In this document: piece by piece, positions 1 through 6,692 of the stretch | Numbering within the stretch: position 1 is the stretch's first letter | Layout: each line of letters begins with the position of its first letter | NCBI GenBank assembly: GCA_028711405.1 | Contig: JAQTSH010000084.1 | Span: 1-6,886, forward strand | Origin: Methanoregula sp. | Lineage (GTDB): Archaea > Halobacteriota > Methanomicrobia > Methanomicrobiales > Methanospirillaceae | Direction: 5' to 3' | Length of the DNA stretch: 6,886 bases | Notes under the pieces: generated by a model | The model's input: the letters and a program-made list of their open reading frames with translations, nothing else | Databases searched by the model: none | What the model was told of the DNA's origin: nothing | Translations under genes and position numbers: made by a program

Positions 1-346
1 TCATGGCAGTAGCATTCTGGAAGATATAGATGAGCCCGATCGAGAGGAAGATCTCGTTTAACTTACTTGTCCCGAGAATCGGTCGGAAGCAGAGCCGTTC
101 GACCACAGCGCCGATACCGACAAGGACAAGCATGGACAGGAGGATGATAGCGTACGGATTAATCCCGGTGAGTAAAAAGATCGTCGCCGTTATATAGGCT
201 CCGATCATCAGAAACTCCCCGTGCGCGAAGTTGACGACCTTCATCACACCGAAGATCAGGTTCAAACCGGTGGCGAGCAGGATATAGATACAGCCGGCAT
301 AGATCCCCCAGAAGAGGATCTGTAGAATAATCCCGATATCCACCAT
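1..346 (-). CDS. livH: Branched-chain amino acid ABC transporter, LivH-type permease (N-terminal part, cut by the window edge)
   Basis: This is the first 115 residues of an inner-membrane permease of the LivH/LivM family, which forms the membrane channel of high-affinity amino acid importers. Reading from ATG at 346, an opening hydrophobic helix runs into GLNLIFGVMKVVNFAHGEF and then LMIGAY, the classic LivH signature around residues 26-50. Further hydrophobic helices follow at about residues 64-85 and 96-113, and the segment ending SIGLIYIFQN is also typical. The family is usually about 290 residues, so more than half lies off the left edge. The gene begins 51 bases after the binding-protein gene and is surely co-transcribed with it. 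The start is supported by family alignment; the ribosome site is weak (GAG about 6 bases upstream), and GTG at 343 is possible. LivM, LivG and LivF are expected next, but this cannot be seen. Confidence 0.93.
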   Translation of the reverse strand, partial: MVDIGIILQILFWGIYAGCIYILLATGLNLIFGVMKVVNFAHGEFLMIGAYITATIFLLTGINPYAIILLSMLVLVGIGAVVERLCFRPILGTSKLNEIFLSIGLIYIFQNATAM

Positions 347-397
347 AGCATGCTCAACTTGTGTCTTTTTCCTGGCAATAAAAAGGATGTGAATAGT

Positions 398-1717
398 TTA
401 CGCGCTGCCGGGTTTATACCATGACGGCAGAACGAAACTGGTCACTTTCAGGTTATCGGGCCAGACGATGAATGGTCTGCACTCCCCAATCGCCGGGTTG
501 TCTGCCAATTGTTCCATCCAGAGATCAAACTGCGATTCCCTGTAGTCATTACTAAAGGAAATTGTCCCGTCTTTCATCGCTTCGATTACCTGCGGCATCT
601 TCATCGTGATGAGTGCCTGTCGTACCGTCGCCTTGTCGGTCGTGCCTGCGTTACCGATCGCATTTGTAGCGATGTAGACACCTTCGTATGTCGATGCGCC
701 CATCATATCGGGATAGGTGCCAAAGGTTGCATTATAACTGGTTTTAAAGTTGCTCTGTCCACTTGCGACTGCACCAGCTGGAGCGGTGTACGGTGAGAAC
801 CGGCTCTCAATAATCGATCCTTCACCATACTGCCCGACATCCTTGAAGAACTGGGCATTGTCATTGTTTTCGGCGGACAGGTAGATCGTGTCCAGTCCGA
901 TGTCCCTGCGCCCCTGCGTAATCGCCGGCGCTCCTTCGTTCGGGAACGCTCCCAGGTACACAGCATCAGGGTTTGCCGCCTTGATGACCGTTAAGGGAGT
1001 CCTGAAATCGCTCTCCCCCATCCTGAAGCTCTGCTGGGAGACAAGAACGATGTTCAACTTGTTCTGGGTGATCGTGTTGTTCACGGCAGTCTGGATACCC
1101 TTGCCGAATGCGGTGTCCTGGTAGAGCAGCGCCAGACGGAACGGTCTACTATCCGAAAAACCAAATTTCTGGTTGACAGTAGGGCGGACTACCTGGTCGA
1201 TGAACAAGGTCGTGTATTGCCCGTATGTATCGGTTGTCGGGCAGTGATGGAAGATATAACTCGTGTCGATGTCTGTGCGGTGCGTGATGATCGGACTTGA
1301 TGCACCAGTGACCACATACGGTATTTTGTACTCCGCGATGGTCTGCTCGTATGCGGAGGTAACCGCGCTTGAGTACCCGCCAACAAGGATGTCCACTTGG
1401 TCATCAGTGATCAACTTCGTCGCTGCTTTCTGTCCACCTGCCTGGGTGGACTCGTCATCACCGACAATGAGCCGGATCGGAACCTTTGTGGTCGTCCCGT
1501 TGAGCTGTATGCCGCCATTCGCGTTGATCTCGCGTGCTGCCACCTGCGCAGACTGCCACATGTTTGTGCCGACGTTGCTCGCCGGGCCCGTCAGTGAGGC
1601 GATGACCCCAATCTTGATCTCTTTTTGCTGAACCTGTGCCGGTGCCTGTTGAGTACAGCCGGCGATGATTGCCGTTGCGATAAGCAGAGTTGCGATGAAT
1701 AAGACCGAATACTTCAT
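398..1717 (-). CDS. livJ: Branched-chain amino acid ABC transporter substrate-binding lipoprotein (LivJ/LivK type)
   Basis: A 439-residue extracellular solute-binding protein of the type I periplasmic-binding (Leu/Ile/Val-binding) family, which captures an amino acid and delivers it to the LivH-LivM channel. Residues 1-20 form a lipoprotein signal: a Lys, a hydrophobic stretch, then a lipobox ending IAGC with the lipidated Cys at 21. A Gln/Ala-rich linker follows, then the family's first strand (KIGVIASLTGPAS, about residue 34) and a helix ending AAREINANGG. The length suits the family. I chose ATG at 1717 over GTG at 1723 because GGGGAAG at 1723-1729 then sits 5 bases upstream as a ribosome site; with the GTG start it would overlap the start codon. 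livH follows after 51 bases; a short U-rich stretch (380-384) between them might lower downstream expression. The exact ligand cannot be read from sequence; branched-chain amino acids are the default, and amides or urea are possible. Confidence 0.93.
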   Translation of the reverse strand: MKYSVLFIATLLIATAIIAGCTQQAPAQVQQKEIKIGVIASLTGPASNVGTNMWQSAQVAAREINANGGIQLNGTTTKVPIRLIVGDDESTQAGGQKAATKLITDDQVDILVGGYSSAVTSAYEQTIAEYKIPYVVTGASSPIITHRTDIDTSYIFHHCPTTDTYGQYTTLFIDQVVRPTVNQKFGFSDSRPFRLALLYQDTAFGKGIQTAVNNTITQNKLNIVLVSQQSFRMGESDFRTPLTVIKAANPDAVYLGAFPNEGAPAITQGRRDIGLDTIYLSAENNDNAQFFKDVGQYGEGSIIESRFSPYTAPAGAVASGQSNFKTSYNATFGTYPDMMGASTYEGVYIATNAIGNAGTTDKATVRQALITMKMPQVIEAMKDGTISFSNDYRESQFDLWMEQLADNPAIGECRPFIVWPDNLKVTSFVLPSWYKPGSA

Positions 1718-1735
1718 ACCCACTTCCCCATTGCT

Positions 1736-1747
1736 ATGCTATAGCAT
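1736..1747. repeat. Perfect 12-base palindrome ATGCTATAGCAT in the liv leader
   Basis: ATGCTATAGCAT equals its own reverse complement. It lies between the predicted transcription start (about 1750) and the livJ ribosome site (1723-1729), where a repressor would block transcription. It could equally be chance; no regulator gene is nearby. Confidence 0.4.
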
Positions 1748-1770
1748 GACACATTAACCGTTGAGGTTGA

Positions 1771-1790
1771 TCACTATAAACATTTGGTTT
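1771..1790 (-). promoter_or_regulatory. Candidate archaeal promoter of the liv operon
   Basis: On the minus strand TTTATAGT (1780-1773) is preceded by the A-rich CAAAACCAAATG, a reasonable TATA box plus BRE for an archaeon. Transcription would start about 25 bases downstream, near 1750, giving a leader of roughly 30 bases before the ATG at 1717. This is pattern recognition only; no start site is proven. Confidence 0.55.
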
Positions 1791-1810
1791 TGATGCGCGC
1801 CATGCACTCC

Positions 1811-1861
1811 ACCCGGTGCACCGCACCCGTACATGCCCCGCCGGGTAAACCGCCCGGTACG
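1811..1861. promoter_or_regulatory. GC-rich block of palindromes upstream of the liv promoter
   Basis: Between the synthetase gene and livJ lies a compact GC-rich stretch. It holds the 10-base palindrome CGGTGCACCG (1814-1823), about 42 bases upstream of the livJ TATA-like box. It also holds an inverted repeat CCGGG (1841-1845) / CCCGG (1853-1857) with a 7-base loop, and competing pairings ACCCG (1825-1829) / CGGGT (1842-1846) and CGTAC (1828-1832) / GTACG (1857-1861). There is no T-run after it on the minus strand, so it is not a standard terminator for the synthetase gene. An upstream regulator site or a 3' RNA structure are both possible. Apart from this, the livJ promoter and its palindrome, I see nothing else in the 231-base gap. 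Confidence 0.35.
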
Positions 1862-1948
1862 AACGCGTATCATGACGAGAGTCGCATAAGGCACGGTAAT
1901 TTGCAGTATACATGATTTCACCAGTTTTGTTCAGTGGCGGAAATCCTG

Positions 1949-3844
1949 TCAGGTTCTGGGATATCCCATCCGGCGCAGGGTCGCCTCCATCTCAACGAGG
2001 ATCTCCGGGTCATCGATGGTTGCTGGTACCTGGTACGGAACGCCATCAGCGATCTTCTTGATCGTACCCCGCAGGATCTTCCCCGACCGGGTTTTGGGGA
2101 GCCGGTTCACCACCGCCGCTGCCTTGAAGGACGCGATCGGTCCGATCTTCTGCCGCACCAGTCCGACCAGTTCCGGCTCGATCTCCTGTTGCCCTTTTCC
2201 GGATCCCGCTTTCAGGACAACGAACCCCACCGGGACTTCCCCTTTGATCGGATCATGGACGCCGGTCACCGCACACTCCGCCACATCCGGATGGGTCGCG
2301 AGCACCTCTTCCATTGCGCCGGTGGAGAGACGGTGACCGGCGACATTGATGATGTCATCTGTCCTGCCCATGATAGACAGGTATCCCTCCTCATCCACAA
2401 ATCCGGCATCAGATGTCAGGTAATAACCTGGATACGCGGAGAAATACGTCTTGACAAAATCCCCCTCATTCTGCCAGAGCGTTGAAAAACATCCCGGGGG
2501 AAGCGGCAGCCGGACAACGATATTTCCCGTCTGCCCGACCGGGACCTCTCTCCCATCAGCGTCCAGCACCCGCACATCATATCCCGGCACGGGTTTTGTG
2601 CAGGAACCGGGTTTGACCGGCAACAGTTCGAGCCCTGCACAATTTGCCCCAATCGCCCACCCGGTCTCGGTCTGCCACCAGTGATCGATGACCGGCACAT
2701 GGAGCTGCTCTTCTGCCCAGCGGAGGGTATCCGGGTCGCAGCGTTCCCCCGCGAGAAACAGCATCCGTAGACAGGTGAGATCATACTTCCGGATAAAGTC
2801 CCCCTGCGGGTCTTCGCGCCTGATGGCACGAAACGCCGTCGGTGCGCAGAACAGGACGGCAACATGGTGTTCCTGGATCACCCGCCAGAAGGCACCCGGA
2901 TCCGGGGTCCCCACGGATTTGCCCTCGTACAGGATAGTGGTGCACCCGTAAAAGAGCGGACCATACACGATATAGGAATGTCCGACCACCCATCCGAGGT
3001 CTGACGCTGCCCAGTACACTTCGCCGGGGTGCATACCGTAGATGTGCTTCATCGACCAGGTCAGGGCAACGAGATGTCCCCCGTTGTCCCGCACCACCCC
3101 TTTAGGTTTTCCCGTGGTGCCTGAGGTATAGAGCAGGTACAGCGGATCAGTGGCGAGGAGCGGGACGCACCCGACAGGTTTGGCATCGATAAACGTCTTC
3201 CAGTCAACATCCCGCGGGAGCCGGTTCTCTTCCGGTATCTTTTTCCGCTGGACGATGACACAGGTCTCAGGCTTATGGGTGCAGAGGTCGATCGCGGCAT
3301 CGAGCAGCGGTTTGTACGGGATGATACGGTTCACTTCAATTCCGCACGACGCAGATATAACGATGCGCGGACGAGCATCCTCAATCCGGGTCGCAAGTTC
3401 CCGGGGCGCGAACCCGCCAAAGACAACGGAGTGGATAGCGCCGATACGTGCGCATGCGAGCATGGCGATGACCGCTTCCGGAATCATCGGCATGTAGATG
3501 ACAACGCGGTCGCCTTTTTCCACCCCATGCTTCCGAAGCCCGCCGGCGCACCGGGCAACCAGGTCCCGCAGCATGCGGTAACTGTACCGTTTCACGGTCT
3601 TTGTCACCGGGCTGTCATAGATGAGCGCGACCTGATCCCCCCTGCCATGTTCGACATGGTAGTCAAGCGCAGAATAACAGGAGTTGACAACCCCGCCTTC
3701 GAACCACCGGTAAAAAGGAGAATTGTCGCAATTTATTACCCGGTCATAGTTCCGGTACCAATGTACCGCCCGCGCCGCTGCCCCCCAGAAATGTTCAGGA
3801 TCTGTTACCGATTCATGGAATGCCGACTCATACGCTCCTCTCAT
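1949..3844 (-). CDS. AMP-forming short-chain acyl-CoA synthetase, PrpE/ACSS3-like (propionate or acetate--CoA ligase)
   Basis: This cytoplasmic enzyme activates a short carboxylic acid with ATP and CoA to acyl-CoA, AMP and diphosphate. Residue numbers here count from an upstream ATG at 3853. The ATP loop YTSGTTGKPKG is at 242-252, HWWQTETGW at 391-399, SDAG at 481-484, GRTDDIINVAGHR at 496-508, and the C-terminal PKTRSGKILR at 586-595 with catalytic Lys592, the residue typically acetylated in this family. The length (631-634) matches the family. Classical Acs reads GVLHTTGG after the ATP loop and VSGHR later; here GVVRDNGG and VAGHR match the propionate branch. Pocket positions equivalent to Salmonella Acs V310, T311, V386 and W414 are V289, V290, A368 and W393. 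ATG at 3844 is preferred because related proteins start about 15-20 residues before the HFW motif and GGCGGGGG lies 10 bases upstream; ATG at 3853 remains possible. The gene has its own promoter region. Propionate as the main substrate is inference. Confidence 0.95.
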   Translation of the reverse strand: MRGAYESAFHESVTDPEHFWGAAARAVHWYRNYDRVINCDNSPFYRWFEGGVVNSCYSALDYHVEHGRGDQVALIYDSPVTKTVKRYSYRMLRDLVARCAGGLRKHGVEKGDRVVIYMPMIPEAVIAMLACARIGAIHSVVFGGFAPRELATRIEDARPRIVISASCGIEVNRIIPYKPLLDAAIDLCTHKPETCVIVQRKKIPEENRLPRDVDWKTFIDAKPVGCVPLLATDPLYLLYTSGTTGKPKGVVRDNGGHLVALTWSMKHIYGMHPGEVYWAASDLGWVVGHSYIVYGPLFYGCTTILYEGKSVGTPDPGAFWRVIQEHHVAVLFCAPTAFRAIRREDPQGDFIRKYDLTCLRMLFLAGERCDPDTLRWAEEQLHVPVIDHWWQTETGWAIGANCAGLELLPVKPGSCTKPVPGYDVRVLDADGREVPVGQTGNIVVRLPLPPGCFSTLWQNEGDFVKTYFSAYPGYYLTSDAGFVDEEGYLSIMGRTDDIINVAGHRLSTGAMEEVLATHPDVAECAVTGVHDPIKGEVPVGFVVLKAGSGKGQQEIEPELVGLVRQKIGPIASFKAAAVVNRLPKTRSGKILRGTIKKIADGVPYQVPATIDDPEILVEMEATLRRMGYPRT

Positions 3845-3890
3845 GCACCACATGCCCCCGCCGTTTATGTATGAAAATTGTATGGATATG

Positions 3891-3905
3891 ACTTATTACT
3901 TTCCC
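3891..3905 (-). promoter_or_regulatory. Candidate archaeal promoter of the acyl-CoA synthetase gene
   Basis: The minus strand reads GGGAAAG (3905-3899, BRE-like) directly followed by TAATAAGT (3898-3891, TATA-like). A start 25 bases downstream falls near 3869, leaving a short leader of 15 bases to ATG 3853 or 24 bases to ATG 3844. A second AT-rich stretch (about 3862-3880) is too close to the start codon to serve. Confidence 0.5.
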
Positions 3906-3910
3906 AAAAT

Positions 3911-3937
3911 TGCACCAGACAAATGGGTTCTGGTGCA
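3911..3937. repeat. Perfect 9-base inverted repeat TGCACCAGA / TCTGGTGCA
   Basis: TGCACCAGA (3911-3919) and TCTGGTGCA (3929-3937) are exact reverse complements around a 9-base spacer. On the minus strand the hairpin lies 56-82 bases after the antiporter stop codon and is followed by AATTTT, so it could be a weak terminator. It also sits just upstream of the BRE/TATA of the synthetase gene, its centre about 29 bases from the TATA centre, where an archaeal activator would bind. Both roles are compatible. Confidence 0.6.
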
Positions 3938-3992
3938 TTTATCGCAAACCAGTTTGGGGCATTTGGTGCACTTTATGGGATGGCGCGGTGCA
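3911..3992. promoter_or_regulatory. Cluster of four GGTGCA/TGCACC elements upstream of the synthetase gene
   Basis: TGCACC lies at 3911-3916 and GGTGCA at 3932-3937, 3965-3970 and 3987-3992. Centre-to-centre distances are 21, 33 and 22 bases, close to 2, 3 and 2 helical turns, as expected for a regulator binding one DNA face. The last element abuts the stop codon of the antiporter gene. The hexamer also occurs singly in coding DNA elsewhere in the window (for example 1301-1306 and near 2938), so only the clustering is notable. Confidence 0.4.
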
Positions 3993-5981
3993 CTACAGGG
4001 GTGTCCCCGTAAACAGCGAGATGATCTCTCCGGCTTTCTGGTCAGTGATGAAAAAAACAAGCGTATCCCCGGCGACAAGGCGCGCGGTCTCATCCGGATG
4101 AACAAGGTTCGCCGCTCCTTTTCGTAAGCCAAAGTCAGAGATGCCAAAACGGTTTTTTAAATCCAGTTCAGCAAGGGTCTTGCCCTCCGCCACCGATCCG
4201 GGCTCGACCCGGATCGCATGCACATGGGTGGCTTTAAAGAGGGTCTCAAAGTTCCGGGTCGCTGCATGTACCAGATCCGTGCTCTTCGAGAAGAGCGTGT
4301 TCCGCATGGACTTTGATCGCTCGATAATTCGTGCAATCTCCGTGTCCGGTAATTCGTATTTGGTCAGGGCGCGGGAGAAAATTTCCAGTGCTGCTTCAAA
4401 CTCTTCAGAGATCACCTCGTCCGCCCCAAGCTCCAGGAGGTACCGGGCATCCCGTACATGCCGCGTCCGGGCAAGGATGTGAACCGTCGGGGAGATCTGG
4501 CGTGCCGTGTGAATGATGCGCGGGATCGCTTCCTCTTCAGAAACCACGACAACCAGTGTCCTGGCGCGCTGGATGCCCGCATGTTCGAGCACTTCCCGTT
4601 GCACGGCATCCCCGAAGATAAAATAAGGTCTGAAACGGGATCGTTCCGTTTGTATGATTTCTGGGTTCAGTTCGATCACCATGTAGGGGATGCCGGCAAT
4701 CGTCGCTGCCTGAGCAACACATTTCCCGCTGATTCCATACCCGGCAATGACGATGTGGTTGGTGAGCTCTTCTTCAGGTGGAGCGTTGTTAACGGGCTCT
4801 TTTTTATTGACGAACCGTTGCGGAACAACACGGTACAGCAGGTCGACAAATCCCGGCGCGGCATTCATCGTAAACGGGGTGAGCGCCATCGTGATGATCG
4901 CGCCTGCGAGGAACACCTGATATACCCCCACGGGAATGAGTGTGGAATCGAGACCGGTTTTTGCGAGCACAAACGAGAATTCCCCAATCTGGCAGAGCGC
5001 AAAACCGGTAATAACACAGATCCGGGTGGGCATCCCAAGCACTGCGGCGGAGAAGGCACCGGTCAGGATCTTGACGACGATGATGACGACCACAATGAGG
5101 GTGACATACTCGTAATTGGCGACAACCGTCCGGGTATCGAGGAGCATGCCAATCGATAAAAAGAAGATGGCGGCAAAGACATCCCGGAACGGGATGATGT
5201 GGCTTAACGCATCGATATTGTAATCCGATTCCCCGATGATAAGTCCGCCGATGAACGCACCCAGCGTGAACGAGAGCCCGGCTTCGTTTGTCAGGTAGGC
5301 GATGACGATACAGATCCCCGCGATAGTGATGAGGAACAACTCCCTGTTCTTCTCACGGGCAACCCGAAAAAGAAAAGCAGGGATGATCCAGCGTGCCATG
5401 ACAACGATGACAAGGATAATAAACGCGACCTTTCCCACCTGGGGGGGAAGAGTCGAGAGGTCGATGCTCCCGCTTCCCGCGAGCAGCGGCAGGACAAGCA
5501 TCATCGGGATGATCGCCAGGTCCTGGAAGATCAGGATGCCGAGAAGGGTCCTGCCCTGCAGGGTATCGACCTCGCCTTTCTCCTGCAGGATCTTCATCAC
5601 AATCGCGGTGCTTGAGAGGGAGACGATAAACCCGAAGATCAGGGCTTCGTTAAACGGCATCAATAAGATACGGGAGATGAGTGTGATGGCAACGATGGTG
5701 ACACAGACCTGCACCACTCCACCAATGATCACCGTCCGCCAGGAGCGGAGGAGTTTCTGGAATGAGAATTCAAGACCGATGGTGAAGAGCAAAAGGATGA
5801 TCCCGATCTCGCCGAGGGTATCGATCACGCCCTGGTCGGTGATGATTGCAAAGCCGAAAGGTCCCACAAGCATCCCGATCACAAGGAAACTCACGATGCT
5901 CGGAAGCCTGAACCGCTGCCCAAGGTAGAGGAGGATGACAGAAAGTAATATGAAACAGACACCGGCAAGCATGAATTCCAT
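3993..5981 (-). CDS. CPA2/Kef-type monovalent cation:proton antiporter with RCK (TrkA-N/TrkA-C) domains
   Basis: A 662-residue membrane protein that exchanges K+ or Na+ for protons and is gated by a cytoplasmic nucleotide-binding module. Residues 1-380 are almost all hydrophobic, about 12-13 helices, with the family motifs FTIGLEFSF (about 67), SLSSTAIVMK (about 121), the Kef-type FQDLAIIP (about 152, Gln153-Asp154) and QIGEFSFVLA (about 331). After a charged linker comes an RCK-N Rossmann fold, NHIVIAGYGISGK (408-420), with the GxGxxG loop at 414-419 and the acidic Glu437 that holds the NAD(H) ribose. A TrkA-C domain follows at about 588-652. Length and domain order match KefB/KefC. I chose ATG at 5981 over GTG at 6005 because AGGGTG (5987-5992) sits 5 bases upstream. 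No KefF/KefG-like partner is visible, and methanogens generally lack glutathione, so the gating ligand probably differs from E. coli Kef. Na+ versus K+ preference cannot be decided. Confidence 0.95.
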   Translation of the reverse strand: MEFMLAGVCFILLSVILLYLGQRFRLPSIVSFLVIGMLVGPFGFAIITDQGVIDTLGEIGIILLLFTIGLEFSFQKLLRSWRTVIIGGVVQVCVTIVAITLISRILLMPFNEALIFGFIVSLSSTAIVMKILQEKGEVDTLQGRTLLGILIFQDLAIIPMMLVLPLLAGSGSIDLSTLPPQVGKVAFIILVIVVMARWIIPAFLFRVAREKNRELFLITIAGICIVIAYLTNEAGLSFTLGAFIGGLIIGESDYNIDALSHIIPFRDVFAAIFFLSIGMLLDTRTVVANYEYVTLIVVVIIVVKILTGAFSAAVLGMPTRICVITGFALCQIGEFSFVLAKTGLDSTLIPVGVYQVFLAGAIITMALTPFTMNAAPGFVDLLYRVVPQRFVNKKEPVNNAPPEEELTNHIVIAGYGISGKCVAQAATIAGIPYMVIELNPEIIQTERSRFRPYFIFGDAVQREVLEHAGIQRARTLVVVVSEEEAIPRIIHTARQISPTVHILARTRHVRDARYLLELGADEVISEEFEAALEIFSRALTKYELPDTEIARIIERSKSMRNTLFSKSTDLVHAATRNFETLFKATHVHAIRVEPGSVAEGKTLAELDLKNRFGISDFGLRKGAANLVHPDETARLVAGDTLVFFITDQKAGEIISLFTGTPL

Positions 5982-6011
5982 ATGCACACCCTGACGGGAA
6001 ACCACAACCCG

Positions 6012-6033
6012 GTATAAAATGTACCAATATACA
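6012..6033 (-). promoter_or_regulatory. Candidate archaeal promoter of the antiporter gene
   Basis: The minus strand carries TGTATATT (6033-6026), whose predicted start near 6004 gives a leader of about 23 bases. A second box, TTTTATAC (6019-6012), would leave only about 9 bases, shorter than the ribosome site needs. The remaining upstream gap (6034-6240) holds a C-rich/G-rich stretch near 6054-6064 and a weak 5-base hairpin GGAAT/ATTCC at 6181-6197, but no convincing gene or terminator. Confidence 0.4.
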
Positions 6034-6240
6034 GGATGTTATAGGTTCGGGTGAGGAGGGGGGAGCATCGATCCGGGGTGGTTGCTGTCAGCGGAACGGT
6101 GTTGTGCGATACATGGCTGAATCCACGTGCAGATCCATAGATTGCGTCTACCAACGCCGGGACGTTTTACAGGTTGCCGGGGAATTTTTTACATTCCACC
6201 ATTGACGCACAGGTGCCGCACGTCAGAGCAACCGTAACAA

Positions 6241-6495
6241 TCACCGGTCGTACACGTTCTTTCTGGGACCCACTTTATGCACTCTGATCGATAATGCGGA
6301 ATCATCAATTTTCAGAACCGCGCGATATGCTCCGATGCGCTGATGATAGAACGGGTAACCCTCACATTGTTCCGCCGTACGGTAAGGGTCATCCGCAATA
6401 GACCCGACTTTATCATAAATTCTGTCGGAGACAGATTGAGGTAATTTGTTTAATTCTTTGGAAGCCCGTATAGACCAAAAAACAGTATATTTCAT
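6241..6495 (-). CDS. relE: RelE/ParE-superfamily toxin
   Basis: An 84-residue basic protein of the RelE/ParE fold, whose members either cleave mRNA on the ribosome (RelE) or poison gyrase (ParE). It opens with an MKYTVFWS strand, continues with an amphipathic helix rich in Lys/Leu (residues 10-30), then DDPY, then the core QRIGAYRAVLKID (about 52-64) and RVHKVGPRKNVYDR (71-84). In many RelE proteins the tail reads VGHRxxVY; here the His is Pro77, while Arg78 and Tyr82 remain. The gene overlaps its upstream partner by ATGA (6492-6495) and has no clear ribosome site of its own, so it is probably translationally coupled. The size and the gene order antitoxin-then-toxin are typical. RelE-like mRNA interferase activity is likely but not proven; a ParE mode or an inactive toxin is possible. 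Confidence 0.9.
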   Translation of the reverse strand: MKYTVFWSIRASKELNKLPQSVSDRIYDKVGSIADDPYRTAEQCEGYPFYHQRIGAYRAVLKIDDSALSIRVHKVGPRKNVYDR

Positions 6496-6692
6496 CGGAT
6501 CTTAAGCATTTTCCCGACTTCTTCATGTGTGTAATACCGTCCTTGTCGGAAATCCTCTTCAGATTCGGCAATATCTTTTAAATCCTGCTCATCCAGATAC
6601 GCATCGGGATTTTTGCATTTTCGTTTGACAAGCTCGGGCATACAAAAACATTGTTTTCCGGGATTATCAATGCTCTGATGAGGATAGTTCAT
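6492..6692 (-). CDS. RelB-like antitoxin, short form
   Basis: A 66-residue acidic partner of the downstream toxin. The C-terminal half (NPDAYLDEQDLKDIAESEED, then RQGRYYTHEEVGKMLKIR, residues 28-66) resembles small archaeal antitoxins that wrap their toxin with acidic helices. I chose ATG at 6692 because AAGGTG (6699-6704) stands 6 bases upstream; ATG at 6641 would give 49 residues but has no ribosome site. The N-terminal part is unusual, with three Cys (15, 17, 26), and I see no ribbon-helix-helix or helix-turn-helix domain, so autorepression by this protein alone is doubtful. The stop codon overlaps the toxin start (ATGA). Base composition is AT-richer than the neighbouring metabolic genes. 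Confidence 0.82.
   Translation of the reverse strand: MNYPHQSIDNPGKQCFCMPELVKRKCKNPDAYLDEQDLKDIAESEEDFRQGRYYTHEEVGKMLKIR

Noticed and set aside
1934..2485. 183-residue open frame on the plus strand, antisense to the synthetase gene
   Set aside because: It lies wholly opposite a strongly supported enzyme gene except for its first bases, has no family motif and no ribosome site; long antisense frames are expected in GC-rich coding DNA.
4051..4057. Run of seven T on the coding strand near the end of the antiporter gene, as a possible frameshift site
   Set aside because: The annotated frame continues sensibly through it (DTLVFFITDQKAGE, a normal TrkA-C ending), and the alternative frames just after it are Arg/Ser-rich shadows.
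4458..5159. 233-residue plus-strand open frame, antisense to the antiporter gene, with an Asp-rich run
   Set aside because: The acidic run is the antisense reading of Val/Ile codons in a transmembrane helix (GTC/ATC read as GAC/GAT). No homology signal or start context.
5891..6154. 87-residue minus-strand frame overlapping the antiporter start
   Set aside because: It is out of frame with the antiporter, rich in Ser/Thr/Cys, without ribosome site or recognisable domain.
6181..6197. GGAAT/ATTCC hairpin with six T on the plus strand as a terminator
   Set aside because: The T-run is on the plus strand, where no gene is transcribed; on the minus strand it is an A-run, and the stem has only five pairs.
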